Part shown: positions 37,178 through 45,792 of the stretch, one piece after another
How positions within the stretch are numbered: the stretch's first letter is position 1
How the letters are laid out: each line of letters begins with the position of its first letter
Origin: Gordonia sputi NBRC 100414
GTDB lineage: Bacteria; Actinomycetota; Actinomycetes; Mycobacteriales; Mycobacteriaceae
Assembly: GCF_000248055.1 (NCBI RefSeq)
Contig: NZ_BAFC01000116.1
Location: 1 to 64,000, forward strand
Direction of reading: 5' to 3'
DNA length: 64,000 nt
Position numbers and translations under genes: made by a program
The notes under the pieces: generated by a model
What the model saw: the letters and a program-made list of their open reading frames with translations, nothing else
Told to the model about the DNA's origin: nothing
Database searches by the model: none

Positions 37178-38095
37178 ATGAGTGAACAGCGCGAGCGTAT
37201 CGATCCGGAGAGTCGATTCGCGGAGCGTCGTCGTCGACTGCATGAGGCCCGGTCGGGTCGGATCACGACCGCGATCGCTGATCGGTTCACCGAGATCGAC
37301 GGCGGCACCGCGGGCACTCTCGTGTCAGTCGAGCTGTTCACCACGGTGATTCCGTTGATCATCCTCGGATTCGGATACTTTTCCGGGTTCGCCTCCAACG
37401 CGAGCCCGGGAACGGTGTTCATCCGGGAAACCGGGCTCCACCACCCGCTCGACGACCAGGTACGCGAGGCCTTCGGCAACTCCGCAGGATTGCGATCGAG
37501 CTGGACCATATTCGGCGTTGCGGGCTTCCTAGTCTGGGGAATCCCCATGTCGATCACCATCGCCGCCATCTTCGGAAAGGCGTGGCGTCGGGAACAGTTC
37601 GGGCTCGGCCAACGTCTCCTCCGCGGCGCCATCTGGTTCCTGCTGTACCTCGTGATGCTGGCTACGCGAGAATGGCTGACCTACACCGTCGGCGCCACCT
37701 CGACCACACACGCGCTGATGTTCGTCGTCGGGCTGATACCGGTGTGGATCTTCTGGTCACTGACCCCACCGCTCTTGGTCCGCGACGGCGGTCGAGGTCT
37801 GCGCTATCTTCTTCTGGCCGGCTTGGCCGGGGTCGCGGTCGATGGTGTCGTCCTGCCACTCGCCTCGCGAGTAGCATTTCCGGCGCTGCTTTCCGGCTGG
37901 AACGGGTTCGGGCCGATCGGGGTGGCCATGACGCTGATCCTGTGGTGCGGGGTGATCGGCGTCGGATGGGTGGTCATCGCCTGCGTCGGCGCAGTCTTCT
38001 GGGAACGCATCACGCCGGAACACACGGTTCTCGAGTCGCAAACGGCCCGATCACCCGGCCATTGCGTGGCTCAGTCGTTGCGATTGCCCGCGTAG
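37178..38095 (+). CDS. YihY/YhjD-like integral membrane protein
   Basis: 305 aa with about six membrane helices. SGRITTAIADRFTEIDGGTAG precedes helix 1, resembling the start of YhjD/YihY (virulence factor BrkB-like) proteins of mycobacteria. The last 25 bp overlap the tgt 3' end on the other strand, and the soluble C-terminus (LESQTARSPGHC) may not be native. Function unknown. Confidence 0.65.
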   Translation: MSEQRERIDPESRFAERRRRLHEARSGRITTAIADRFTEIDGGTAGTLVSVELFTTVIPLIILGFGYFSGFASNASPGTVFIRETGLHHPLDDQVREAFGNSAGLRSSWTIFGVAGFLVWGIPMSITIAAIFGKAWRREQFGLGQRLLRGAIWFLLYLVMLATREWLTYTVGATSTTHALMFVVGLIPVWIFWSLTPPLLVRDGGRGLRYLLLAGLAGVAVDGVVLPLASRVAFPALLSGWNGFGPIGVAMTLILWCGVIGVGWVVIACVGAVFWERITPEHTVLESQTARSPGHCVAQSLRLPA

Positions 38096-39369
38096 TACCG
38101 GCCGAGGAACTCTTCGCGGTAGGCGTAGTAGTCGCCGGACTCGATGGCTCTGCGCGCGCCGTCGACCATCTGCACGACGAAGGCGACGTTGTGCAGTGTT
38201 GCCAGCGTCGCACCGAGTCCTTCCTTCGCCTTGAACAGGTGATGCAGGTAGGCGCGCGAGTACTGCGAGGTGTAGTTGGTGATCTCGGGATCAAGTGAGC
38301 GGAAGTCGGTGCGGTATCGCGCGTTGGTGATGTTGTAGCGGCCGTCGAGCGAGTAGATGGCGCCATTGCGCGCGACGCGGGTCGGCGAGACGCAGTCGAA
38401 GGTGTCTGCGCCGTTCTCGATCGCGGTGAAGATGTCGTCGGGCTCGCTGATACCCAACAGATGTTTCGGCTTGTCTTCTGGCAGTTCGGAATTCACCCAG
38501 CCGACGATCGTGCCGAGGTTGGCCTTCTCCAGGGCGCCGCCGATTCCGAAGCCGCCGAAGCCCTTTCCACCGGAATCCTGGTCGCGACGCGAGAGCTCGG
38601 TCAGGTCACGGGCAGCTTTGCGTCGTAGATCCTCGTACTGCGCGCCCTGCAGGACTCCCCACAGCGACTGCTGGGGTCGATGTCCACGCTCGACGGAAAG
38701 CCGATTGTGTTCTGCCAGACAGCGAATCGCCCACTGCCGGGTGCGTTCGAGCGAATTCTCCTGGTAGCCACGGGTGTTCATCAGCGTGGTCAGCTCGTCG
38801 AACGCGAAGATGATGTCGGCGCCGAGTTGGTGCTGGATCTGCATCGACAGCTCGGGCGTGAACCGATGCGACGACCCGTCGAGATGCGATTTGAAGGTGA
38901 CGCCGTCGTCGTCGACACGGGAAAGTCGTTCGCGCCCTTCGGCAATCTTCTCGTCGTCCTGCTCGCCGGTCACGTCCATCGAGATGACCTTCTTGAAACC
39001 CGTGCCGAGCGACATGACCTGAAACCCGCCGCTGTCGGTGTAGGTCGGACCCGACCAGTTCATGAAGGCGCCGAGGCCGCCCGCGGCGTCGACGATCTCG
39101 GGTCCCGGCTGCAGATACAGGTGATAGGCGTTGGCGAGCACGGCCTGCGCGCCGAGCGCGGCGACCGCCTCGGGCAGGACCGTCTTGACCGTCGCCTTGG
39201 TTCCGACCGGAACGAAGGCGGGTGTGTGGATCTCGCCGTGCGGCGTCGTGATGACCCCTGTGCGGCCGAGCGAACCGTCGAGCCGCGTGCCCACCGCGTA
39301 CGAATGTTCGGGATGCAGGTGCAGACCGGTCGGGTTGGTGTCGGGAGCGTCGATGTCGGGCGGGGTCAC
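38071..39369 (-). CDS. tgt: tRNA-guanine transglycosylase lacking the zinc-site cysteines
   Basis: About 432 aa from GTG 39369 (the frame is open to 39405). Catalytic features are kept: YTDSGGFQVMSLG, VLQGAQYEDLR and the nucleophile region DTFDCVSPTRVARNG. In bacterial Tgt a CxCxxC zinc site follows, just before (N)YSRAYLHHL. Here the stretch is ITNYTSQYSRAYLHHL with all three Cys replaced, while the fourth ligand, His in ATLHN, is kept. It should exchange guanine-34 for a queuine-type base. GluQRS lies nearby. Confidence 0.88.
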   Translation of the reverse strand: MTPPDIDAPDTNPTGLHLHPEHSYAVGTRLDGSLGRTGVITTPHGEIHTPAFVPVGTKATVKTVLPEAVAALGAQAVLANAYHLYLQPGPEIVDAAGGLGAFMNWSGPTYTDSGGFQVMSLGTGFKKVISMDVTGEQDDEKIAEGRERLSRVDDDGVTFKSHLDGSSHRFTPELSMQIQHQLGADIIFAFDELTTLMNTRGYQENSLERTRQWAIRCLAEHNRLSVERGHRPQQSLWGVLQGAQYEDLRRKAARDLTELSRRDQDSGGKGFGGFGIGGALEKANLGTIVGWVNSELPEDKPKHLLGISEPDDIFTAIENGADTFDCVSPTRVARNGAIYSLDGRYNITNARYRTDFRSLDPEITNYTSQYSRAYLHHLFKAKEGLGATLATLHNVAFVVQMVDGARRAIESGDYYAYREEFLGRYYAGNRND

Positions 39370-39460
39370 CGACCGATCTTCGCAGGTCGAGCGCCCTGAG
39401 CTCAAACCAGCTCCCGACGAGGTCCGCGGACCCGAAGCGTCGATTCGCTACGGTGAGTCC

Positions 39461-39913
39461 ATGACGCGCGGAACGAACCTCAAGGTACCCACCCGGATCG
39501 TGCTGGCCTGCTGCGGAGCCCTCGCGGCCACGTCCCTGGCGCTGACCGGCTGTGGCTCCGACCAGCAATCAGACACGTCGAGCTCTGCGACGACGCAGGT
39601 GAGCGATTCGACGAGCCCCGCCGTGGTCGGCGGCCCCCGACCGGGAACACCGACCACCTCGGTACCGCCCGAGACCGCCGCGGGCACCAAGTCGTGCGAC
39701 CAGATCTCCGGGCCCGACGGCGCGCTGACCGTACAGATTCTGGCCGGCGACGTGAGTTGTGCCGACGCCATGACACTGGCGAAGTCGTACGGACCGAAGA
39801 TCTCGAGTGGTGAGCCGCAGGATGTCGACGGCTGGTCGTGCGCCCCGGCCACCGGACACGGCCTGCTCGCGGCGTGCGAGAAGGGCTCGGACAGAGTTGG
39901 CTTCGCGCCGTAG
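39461..39913 (+). CDS. Lipoprotein of unknown function
   Basis: 150 aa. Signal sequence (IVLACCGALAATSLALTGCG) with lipobox LTGC, a Thr/Ser/Pro linker, then a compact domain with four Cys (KSCDQI, VSCADAM, WSCAPA, AACEKG) likely paired in two disulfides. This layout is common among small mycobacterial-type secreted lipoproteins. It is divergent from tgt. No role is readable. Confidence 0.75.
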   Translation: MTRGTNLKVPTRIVLACCGALAATSLALTGCGSDQQSDTSSSATTQVSDSTSPAVVGGPRPGTPTTSVPPETAAGTKSCDQISGPDGALTVQILAGDVSCADAMTLAKSYGPKISSGEPQDVDGWSCAPATGHGLLAACEKGSDRVGFAP

Positions 39914-39964
39914 TGCATTCGCCGACTTGACCCTCACGCGACGTCAGGCAGCAAGGTCATCGGT

Positions 39965-40762
39965 GTGAGCGAAGGAAATGCCCCGTCGTCGGGCGACCTC
40001 ACCGTCGGTGCGGTCGCTGGCCTCGTCGGCGTCAGTGTGCGGACGCTGCACCATTACGACCAGATCGGTGTGGTCATCCCGACGGGCCGAACACCCGCGG
40101 GATACCGCGTGTACGACGACGCCGACGTCGAGCGCCTCCACCAGGTGCTGACCTACCGGGAGTTGGGCTTTCCGCTCGAGCAGATCGCGACCCTGCTCGA
40201 CGATCCGCACGCAGATGCGCTGGGCCACTTGACCACCCAGCGCGATCTGCTCAATGAGCGGATCGCTCGCTTGCACCGGATGGTCGCAGCAGTGGAGGAC
40301 ATGATGGACGCGAAGAAGTCAGGAATTCAGTTGTCGGCCGCCGAGCAGAGCGAGATCTTCGGCGACGAGTGGCTACCCGAGGAGTACTCAGCCGAGGCGC
40401 AGCAGCGCTGGGGTGACACCGACGAGTGGAAGCAGAGCCAGCAGCGAACGGCCCAGTTCAGCAAGGACGACTGGCGCCAGATCAAAGCCGACGCCGACGC
40501 CTTCGAGGCACGACTCGCCGACGCGTTGCGGCGCGGCGTCGAACCGAGTTCTGCCGAGGCAAACGATCTCGCCGAGCAACATCGGGCGAGCATCGAGAAG
40601 TTCTACGACTGCGGCTACGAGATGCAGGTCTGTCTCGGCGACATGTACGTCGCCGATCCGCGATTCGCCAAGCACTACGACGCCGTCGCGCCCGGCCTCG
40701 CGGTGTTCCTGCGCGACGTGATCCGCGCCAACGCAGAAGGTAAGGACACAGACGGGAAGTGA
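39965..40762 (+). CDS. TipA-like MerR family regulator
   Basis: 265 aa. MerR helix-turn-helix (TVGAVAGLVGVSVRTLHHYD, then AGYRVYDDAD), a dimerisation coiled coil, and a C-terminal TipAS domain (about 140-255: WGDTDEWKQSQQRT, EFYDCGYEMQVCLGDMYVAD-like). TipAS domains in Streptomyces capture thiopeptide antibiotics and switch on transcription. Start GTG 39965. No obvious target operon beside it; autoregulation is likely. Confidence 0.9.
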   Translation: MSEGNAPSSGDLTVGAVAGLVGVSVRTLHHYDQIGVVIPTGRTPAGYRVYDDADVERLHQVLTYRELGFPLEQIATLLDDPHADALGHLTTQRDLLNERIARLHRMVAAVEDMMDAKKSGIQLSAAEQSEIFGDEWLPEEYSAEAQQRWGDTDEWKQSQQRTAQFSKDDWRQIKADADAFEARLADALRRGVEPSSAEANDLAEQHRASIEKFYDCGYEMQVCLGDMYVADPRFAKHYDAVAPGLAVFLRDVIRANAEGKDTDGK

Positions 40763-40763
40763 G

Positions 40764-42080
40764 TCAGCCCAGCTTTTCGGCGACCCGCTCGAGCGCTGCG
40801 ACGCGGCTGCCCTTGACCAGGACCGCGTCGCCGCGCTCGAGTCCGTCGAGTGCTGCGACGGCGGCGTCGATGTCGGCGACGTGGGTGGCCGTCGAGCCGT
40901 AGCTGGGCTCGTCGACGGCGATCACCGTGACGCCGAGTGAGTCGGCCTGGGTCGCGATCGCCTCGTGCTCGGCGGCTGAATCGTGTCCGAGTTCTGCCAT
41001 CGTTCCCAGCACGGCGAAGCGTCGTCGAGCATCGAGGGCCGCCAGGGAGCGCAGCGCGGCCGACATCGACGTCGGGTTGGCGTTGTAGGCGTCGTTGAGC
41101 ACGACGACGCCGTCGGCCGTGGTGGAGAGCTCCATGCGCAGACCCGACAGCGCGGCGTCGAGGAACCCGGCGGGCATCGACTCGACGGGTACGCCGAGCC
41201 CGCCCGCTGCCGCCGCGGCGGCGAGCGCGTTGGACACCTGATGCTCGCCGCGCGCCGCGAGCGACACCTGCGTGCTGCCCCACGGCGTGTGCAGGCGGAA
41301 CGATGCACGGAGCTGATCGTCGACGACGATGTCGGTGGCCACGACGTCTGCCGAGGGGGTGAGGCCGTAGGTCAGCACCTGCGCGGACGTGCGGGATGCC
41401 ATTGCCGCGACGCGCTCGTGGTCGGCGTTGAGCACGGCGATGCCGTCGGCCGGAAGTGCCTCGACCAGTTCACCTTTCGCACGCGCGACGGCCTCGATGC
41501 TGCCGAAGAGTTCGAGGTGCACGCCCTCGACCCGGGTGATGATGCCGACGGTCGGGTGGGCGATCGAACACAGCAACTCGATATGCCCGACCCCGCGCGC
41601 ACCCATCTCGACGACCGCGGCCTCGGTGTCGTCGGGGGCGTTGAACAGGGTGAGCGGTAGGCCGAGTTCGTTGTTGAACGACTTCTCGCTCGCGGCCGTG
41701 CGGAACGTCGTGGAGAGCAGTCCGGCCAGCAGATCCTTGGTCGACGTCTTGCCCACCGACCCGGTGATCCCAACCACCCGTTCGGGAAGTCGACGCCGCG
41801 CTGCGCGGCCGAGGTCGGCGAGTGCGAGCGCGGTGTCGACGACGGTGATGGCCGGGGCCTCGACGCCCTCGACAGGGCCGGTCGAGGTGAGGTAGGCGCC
41901 CGCTCCCGCCGACACCGCGCCCTCGATGAAGTCGTGTCCGTCGCGAGCAGCGACGACCGGGACAAACAGCTGTCCGGACCGCACCGCGCGCGAGTCGATC
42001 GTCGCGCCGTCGACCGTCACGTCGTTTCCGACGAGTTGACCGCCAACCGCGTCCGCCACCTCATTTGCCTGCATGTGCAC
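40764..42080 (-). CDS. murF: UDP-MurNAc-tripeptide--D-Ala-D-Ala ligase
   Basis: 438 aa. Mur ligase domains in order: N-terminal UDP-binding (ATIDSRAVRSGQLFVPV), ATP loop GITGSVGKTSTKD, KSFNNELGLPLTL, and a C-terminal domain starting DAYNANPTS. It adds D-Ala-D-Ala to the cytoplasmic precursor. It is divergent from ddl, which makes that dipeptide, and away from any division/cell-wall cluster, so it could be a second murF copy; the rest of the genome would tell. Start GTG 42080 or ATG 42074. Confidence 0.92.
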   Translation of the reverse strand: MHMQANEVADAVGGQLVGNDVTVDGATIDSRAVRSGQLFVPVVAARDGHDFIEGAVSAGAGAYLTSTGPVEGVEAPAITVVDTALALADLGRAARRRLPERVVGITGSVGKTSTKDLLAGLLSTTFRTAASEKSFNNELGLPLTLFNAPDDTEAAVVEMGARGVGHIELLCSIAHPTVGIITRVEGVHLELFGSIEAVARAKGELVEALPADGIAVLNADHERVAAMASRTSAQVLTYGLTPSADVVATDIVVDDQLRASFRLHTPWGSTQVSLAARGEHQVSNALAAAAAAGGLGVPVESMPAGFLDAALSGLRMELSTTADGVVVLNDAYNANPTSMSAALRSLAALDARRRFAVLGTMAELGHDSAAEHEAIATQADSLGVTVIAVDEPSYGSTATHVADIDAAVAALDGLERGDAVLVKGSRVAALERVAEKLG

Positions 42081-42159
42081 GACTCAACGCTAGAGGAAGG
42101 AGCAAAACGCCCCGCACGCCGGGGAGAGCGCGGCGAGGCGTCGACGTATCGTGTGACCC

Positions 42160-43236
42160 ATGTCGACTCCCCTGCTTCGCCTGGTTGTTCTCTACGGCGG
42201 CGTGTCCGCCGAGCACGATGTGTCGCGCGTGACCGCGGCGCACGTGCTGGCAGCAGCCGATCCGGCCAAGTACAGCGTCGTCCCGATCGGTATCGCGAAG
42301 AACGGGACCTGGGTCCGCAACGACAAGGTGATCGCCTCACTGGCCGACAAGACACCGCTGCCCGATGCACTCGACATCGCGGGCACCGTCGTCGACCCGC
42401 TGCGCGAGCTACAGGCCGATTCCGACGGAGCGATCACCGTTGTGCTGCCGCTGCTGCACGGCCCGCACGGCGAGGACGGCACGATCCAGGGAATGCTCGA
42501 GCTGTTCAAGCTGCCCTACGTCGGCGCCGGTGTGCTCAGCTCCGCAGCGTGTATGGACAAGGGCATGGCCAAGGTCATCGCCGCGCAGGCGGGAATCCCG
42601 CAGTGCCGGTGGATCGAATACCGCGACGGCGTCGACGACCCGCGCACCGTCGCGTTCCGCGCCATCGAGGAGCTGGGCCTGCCGCTGTTCGTCAAGCCGG
42701 CCAACCTCGGGTCGTCGGTGGGAATCACCAAGGCGCACAACGCAACCGAACTCGACGACGCGATCAACCTGGCACTGCGCTACGACGACGTCGTGGTGAT
42801 CGAGGAGTTCGTGTCCGGGCGCGAGGTCGAGATTGCGGTGCTCGGCAACGAGAACCCCGAGACGTCGGTGCCAGGCGAGATCATCTCCGGGAGCGAGTTC
42901 TACGACTACGAGGACAAATACATCACCGGCGCAGCCCAGCTGGTGATCCCGGCACCGCTGAGCGATGAGGCGGTACGCGAGGTCCGCGAGCTCGCGGCGA
43001 AGACATTCCTCGCGATGCGGTGCGCGGGCATGGCGCGCGTCGACTTCTTCTACGAGGAGCCGGGCCGCGGCTGGCTGCTCAACGAGGTCAACACGATCCC
43101 CGGATTCACCCCCGGCTCGATGTACCCGAAGCTGTGGGGCGCCACCGGCATCGCCTACCCCGACCTGATCGACCGCCTCGTCACGCTTGCGCTGGAAGCG
43201 CACCGTCGGCGCGCGGGGTTCTCGACGGAGCACTGA
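42160..43236 (+). CDS. ddl: D-alanine--D-alanine ligase
   Basis: 358 aa. ATP-grasp enzyme: VVLYGGVSAEHDVS, LPLLHGPHGEDGT, PLFVKPANLGSSVGI and LNEVNTIPGFTPGSMYP. The omega loop EFYDYEDKY carries the Tyr expected of D-Ala-D-Ala (not D-Ala-D-Lac) ligases, so no vancomycin-type specificity change. Divergent from murF with a 79-bp gap that must hold both promoters. Confidence 0.95.
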   Translation: MSTPLLRLVVLYGGVSAEHDVSRVTAAHVLAAADPAKYSVVPIGIAKNGTWVRNDKVIASLADKTPLPDALDIAGTVVDPLRELQADSDGAITVVLPLLHGPHGEDGTIQGMLELFKLPYVGAGVLSSAACMDKGMAKVIAAQAGIPQCRWIEYRDGVDDPRTVAFRAIEELGLPLFVKPANLGSSVGITKAHNATELDDAINLALRYDDVVVIEEFVSGREVEIAVLGNENPETSVPGEIISGSEFYDYEDKYITGAAQLVIPAPLSDEAVREVRELAAKTFLAMRCAGMARVDFFYEEPGRGWLLNEVNTIPGFTPGSMYPKLWGATGIAYPDLIDRLVTLALEAHRRRAGFSTEH

Positions 43237-43298
43237 CGCCGTCGCCCCGCCTGGCACGGCAGGTGGACGTGCTCCGTCCGAAGACGTTCCGGGCCGCT

Positions 43299-43383
43299 CC
43301 CGTTTTCAGTCAATTTCAGAGATGCCCGGCGGCAAAAGCCCAGGTCGGCTCGTCGGGACCCTTCAGAAATGACTGAAAACGGG
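43299..43383. repeat. 85-bp palindromic-ended repeat, copy B
   Basis: Second copy of the element at 5651-5735, same length. The ends CCCGTTTTCAGTCA and TGACTGAAAACGGG are perfect inverted repeats, and the core AAAAGCCCAGGTCGGC is identical. Here it lies between ddl and the tRNA-Ser terminator, outside any gene and just outside the mobile element. Confidence 0.85.
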
Positions 43384-43407
43384 AGAGCCAACTAACCCCC
43401 AGACAGC

Positions 43408-43445
43408 GAAACACCCCCTCATCTGCGTAGATGAGGGGGTGTTTC
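43408..43445 (-). terminator. Original terminator of tRNA-Ser(CGA), displaced by the element
   Basis: GAAACACCCCCTCATCT pairs perfectly with AGATGAGGGGGTGTTTC (17 bp, 4-nt loop GCGT). It abuts the left 31-bp attachment repeat, in the position where the tRNA 3' end would lie without the insertion. So it was the chromosomal tRNA terminator, now 19.5 kb away from its tRNA. It may still stop transcription leaving the element. Confidence 0.85.
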
Positions 43446-43472
43446 TGGCGGTGGCGGAGGGATTTGAACCCT
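43442..43472. repeat. Left attachment site with tRNA-Ser 3' remnant
   Basis: A 31-bp sequence beginning TTTCTGGCGGTGGCGGAGGG and ending GAACCCT is identical to 62908-62938. It holds the acceptor 3' strand and T-arm of tRNA-Ser(CGA) on the minus strand but no more of the tRNA, so it is the truncated target copy. Confidence 0.93.
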
Positions 43473-43563
43473 AATCGGACCTCCTGGCCCGGTGCCGATA
43501 TGCCCTCTCACCTGCGGTTTGAGGTCATCTGACATCACATCAGATCAGTCGATTTCATGGACA

Positions 43564-43584
43564 AGTGTGGGCAGAATGTGGGCA
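43564..43584. promoter_or_regulatory. Putative integrase arm-type sites, left
   Basis: AGTGTGGGCA at 43564 and AATGTGGGCA at 43575 are direct repeats with an 11-bp period, about 90 bp inside the left attachment site. The same pair with the same spacing and orientation is at 62821-62841, inside the right end. Placement and helical phasing fit arm-binding sites for the integrase N-terminal domain. Confidence 0.55.
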
Positions 43585-43624
43585 CCATGGGTAGGAACGA
43601 TCGCTGCGCACGCGGGCAGGCAGA

Positions 43625-44806
43625 TTACTGTCGGTTGAGTACCCGCATTACGTGATCGCACCTGTACCGCTTAGCATCCCCGGGATAAAGCGGCTGCATC
43701 TCGCGGAGAATCCCCAGGTCCACGAGCATCAAGATCGCCTTCTTCGCCGGAGGGTACGTAACATCGTGCAGCTCGGCCGCCTGGGGAATCGTAATGATCG
43801 GATATCCAAGCAGACTGTCCGCGATGTTGTTGACAACACCACGAGCCTTGGCGGTTGCTAGTCGTTCCTTGAGGTCGATTTGGAACTCAAGTAGCTCCTC
43901 GATTCGCTGGACCCCATCTTCTGCTTGGTGATGTACCGCCTCACAGAAGAATTTCACCCACGAATCAAAGTCGCCAGTCTTACTGATGCCCAAGAGAAGG
44001 TCCATGTATCGGTCCTTGCGCTCTTCCAGCCACGGAGAGAGGTTGAGCACTGGGTAGGTCAAGGCGCCAGCCGTTACCAACTGAAGTGTGACGATCAGGC
44101 GCCCCAGCCGACCGTTGCCATCTGAAAACGGATGGAGCGTTTCGAACTGATAGTGAGCCATGGCGATTTTGACCAGGAGCGGGTAGTCGTCGTCCCGATG
44201 AATCCACTTCTCCCACTCGGAAATGCCTGCTACCAACTCATCCCCGCTTGGGGGTGGAACAAACCGTGAGGACTCTATCCCCTTGGTTCGCTCGCCGATG
44301 TAGACATTCGTTTCGCGCAGCTTCCCCCTGTCCCAGTTGTCTCCCCTTGTTCCTTGAACTAGAACCGCCTGGAGCGGTGCGATGACGTTGAGGCAGATGG
44401 GTTTGATCTTTATCAGCCTCAGGGCTTCCTCTGCTGCGCGTACATAGTTCATGACTTCTCGAACCTCTGCTCGACGATTTTGCTCGTCCACGAGGTCTGC
44501 CTCTAGCACCTCTTCCAGGGTGGCGTATGTGCCTTCCAGTGCGGATGTACTTTGAGCTTCACGACGGAGCGCAGGACGTACCAGCAGAGCTGGATTCGGC
44601 AGACGCTTGACAGCGAAGTCGAGGCGACCAACAGACATGCTTGCCTCATCAGCGAGCTTATGGGCCTTCAAGCTAAGACCGACCTCCGCAGGGAGGGGAT
44701 CAGGGACGTATGCGTAGTGCCGGTAGTCCTTGCCCAAGTAAGCGTCGTGACCCGAGATGGGCGTCAGGCGCCCTACTGGCGAGTCCCGGAAGTCTTCAAG
44801 CTGCAC
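43625..44806 (-). CDS. Fic domain protein with N-terminal inhibitory motif
   Basis: 393 aa. The Fic active site HPFSDGNGRLGR (about residues 225-236) transfers AMP (or another nucleotide moiety) to target hydroxyls. An inhibitory helix motif, S-x-x-x-E-G (STSALEGT, about residue 87), marks the class II self-inhibited type. A winged-helix-like domain occupies the C-terminal 100 residues (IITIPQAAELHDVTYPPAKK). No separate antitoxin is next to it. Upstream are repeated GTTATAGC sites. Lower GC than the chromosome. Role in defence, toxicity or regulation unproven. Confidence 0.88.
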   Translation of the reverse strand: MQLEDFRDSPVGRLTPISGHDAYLGKDYRHYAYVPDPLPAEVGLSLKAHKLADEASMSVGRLDFAVKRLPNPALLVRPALRREAQSTSALEGTYATLEEVLEADLVDEQNRRAEVREVMNYVRAAEEALRLIKIKPICLNVIAPLQAVLVQGTRGDNWDRGKLRETNVYIGERTKGIESSRFVPPPSGDELVAGISEWEKWIHRDDDYPLLVKIAMAHYQFETLHPFSDGNGRLGRLIVTLQLVTAGALTYPVLNLSPWLEERKDRYMDLLLGISKTGDFDSWVKFFCEAVHHQAEDGVQRIEELLEFQIDLKERLATAKARGVVNNIADSLLGYPIITIPQAAELHDVTYPPAKKAILMLVDLGILREMQPLYPGDAKRYRCDHVMRVLNRQ

Positions 44807-44848
44807 CGTTATACCTTCAGTCGCATTCGTTTAACGAGGCAGGGACTT

Positions 44849-44907
44849 GTTATAGCCTCGTCTACAAGACCCTGATAGGGTTATAGCATATCGGGAAAAG
44901 CTATAAC
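44849..44907. promoter_or_regulatory. GTTATAGC operator array upstream of the Fic gene
   Basis: GTTATAGC occurs at 44849 and 44880, and its inverse GCTATAAC at 44900, the last two forming an inverted repeat with a 12-bp spacer. The sites lie in an AT-rich stretch 43-100 bp before the Fic start and probably flank its promoter. The Fic protein itself, through its C-terminal winged-helix-like part, is a candidate binder. Confidence 0.55.
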
Positions 44908-45103
44908 TAACACTTGTGTGACTATACCCACGACTAGGCACGATGCGACAACATTGCTGACGTCAAGTGACCTGAGACACACTCCCTCTCACCCAACGGC
45001 CTCGATCTTGCGGAGGGTTCGCGATCCGGGCGGCAGACCGGAGGGGTGATGCTCGACGGGGCGTTCTCGCATGAGCGAGATCCCGCAGCGGCGCCATCTT
45101 TCC

Positions 45104-45385
45104 CTAACGTTTCAGAACCCGAGGCGACCGTGGGGACATCCCTGACGCCAAGAGTGGCGCCAAGGGTGACTCCACAGCACACAGCGCTTCCTCCATCAAC
45201 CCATACCGCATACGTTCCAGGAGGCGGGCAATATCGTCATCGGTGAACACCCAACGGTTGCCAACCTTGCGCGCACAACCTGCGTACTTGCGGCCAGGGC
45301 GCAGATTCTCCATCAGCGTTCTACGAGTGATGAACTCCCGACCAATCACTTCGTCGACCACGAAGTCTAATGAACGCAGGGGCAC
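45104..45385 (-). CDS. Small helix-turn-helix (excisionase-like) protein
   Basis: About 93 aa from GTG 45385 (VPLRSLDFVVDEVIG). EFITRRTLMENLRPGRKYAGCARKVGNRW followed by FTDDDIARLLE is the MerR/excisionase helix-turn-helix plus wing pattern (given here in two parts around GRKYAG). The GTG lies 5 bp after the stop of the zinc-ribbon gene, so they are co-transcribed. It may bind DNA near the left attachment site or regulate cargo. Confidence 0.6.
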   Translation of the reverse strand: MPLRSLDFVVDEVIGREFITRRTLMENLRPGRKYAGCARKVGNRWVFTDDDIARLLERMRYGLMEEALCAVESPLAPLLASGMSPRSPRVLKR

Positions 45386-45390
45386 AGGGT

Positions 45391-45792
45391 TCAGTCCTGC
45401 ACTTTGCGTATTGGCTTCTTCACCTCGAGGAACTTGCCCTCCATCTTCGACGCCTCCGTTGACGGACGATGCCGAACAGGCTGCGAGCGCTGCCAAGCAA
45501 GACGCTCAGCTCGATCAGCGATCGACTGATCAACCGGAGCCGCAGGCTTCACCCGCGAGGCCGGCGCCGCATACGGCTGAGCATTGCCCATCTTGCTGTA
45601 CTCACCGCACCCTTGGCAGTAGAGCCGCTTCTTCGCAACCAACGGGGCCGCAGCGCCAGCAACACCGACCGTCGCGACACCCGCAGTCAACCCGATGATC
45701 TTCGCCCGACGAGTCCGCTTCTCCGAAAAGTTTCGACCACCACAGCTCCAGCAGCGGAAGTTCCCATCGGCATCAACCTGGATGTCCTTCAT
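45391..45792 (-). CDS. Zinc-ribbon protein with a hydrophobic segment
   Basis: 133 aa from ATG 45792 (MKDIQVDADGNF). Two CxxC knuckles, CWSCGGRNF and CQGCGEYSK, flank a basic patch (EKRTRRAK) and a hydrophobic stretch (LTAGVATVGVAGAAAPLVA) that may be one membrane helix. The rest is Ala/Pro/Lys-rich. No family recognised. First gene of a two-gene unit with the helix-turn-helix protein. Confidence 0.55.
   Translation of the reverse strand: MKDIQVDADGNFRCWSCGGRNFSEKRTRRAKIIGLTAGVATVGVAGAAAPLVAKKRLYCQGCGEYSKMGNAQPYAAPASRVKPAAPVDQSIADRAERLAWQRSQPVRHRPSTEASKMEGKFLEVKKPIRKVQD

Noticed and set aside
42160-43236. Ddl and MurF as a vancomycin-type resistance module
   Set aside because: Ddl has the Tyr-containing omega loop of D-Ala-D-Ala ligases, and no vanH/vanX-like gene is present.
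44934-45182. Leftward 82-codon frame between the Fic and helix-turn-helix genes
   Set aside because: It overlaps the end of the better supported helix-turn-helix gene, has no ribosome site and no recognisable pattern.
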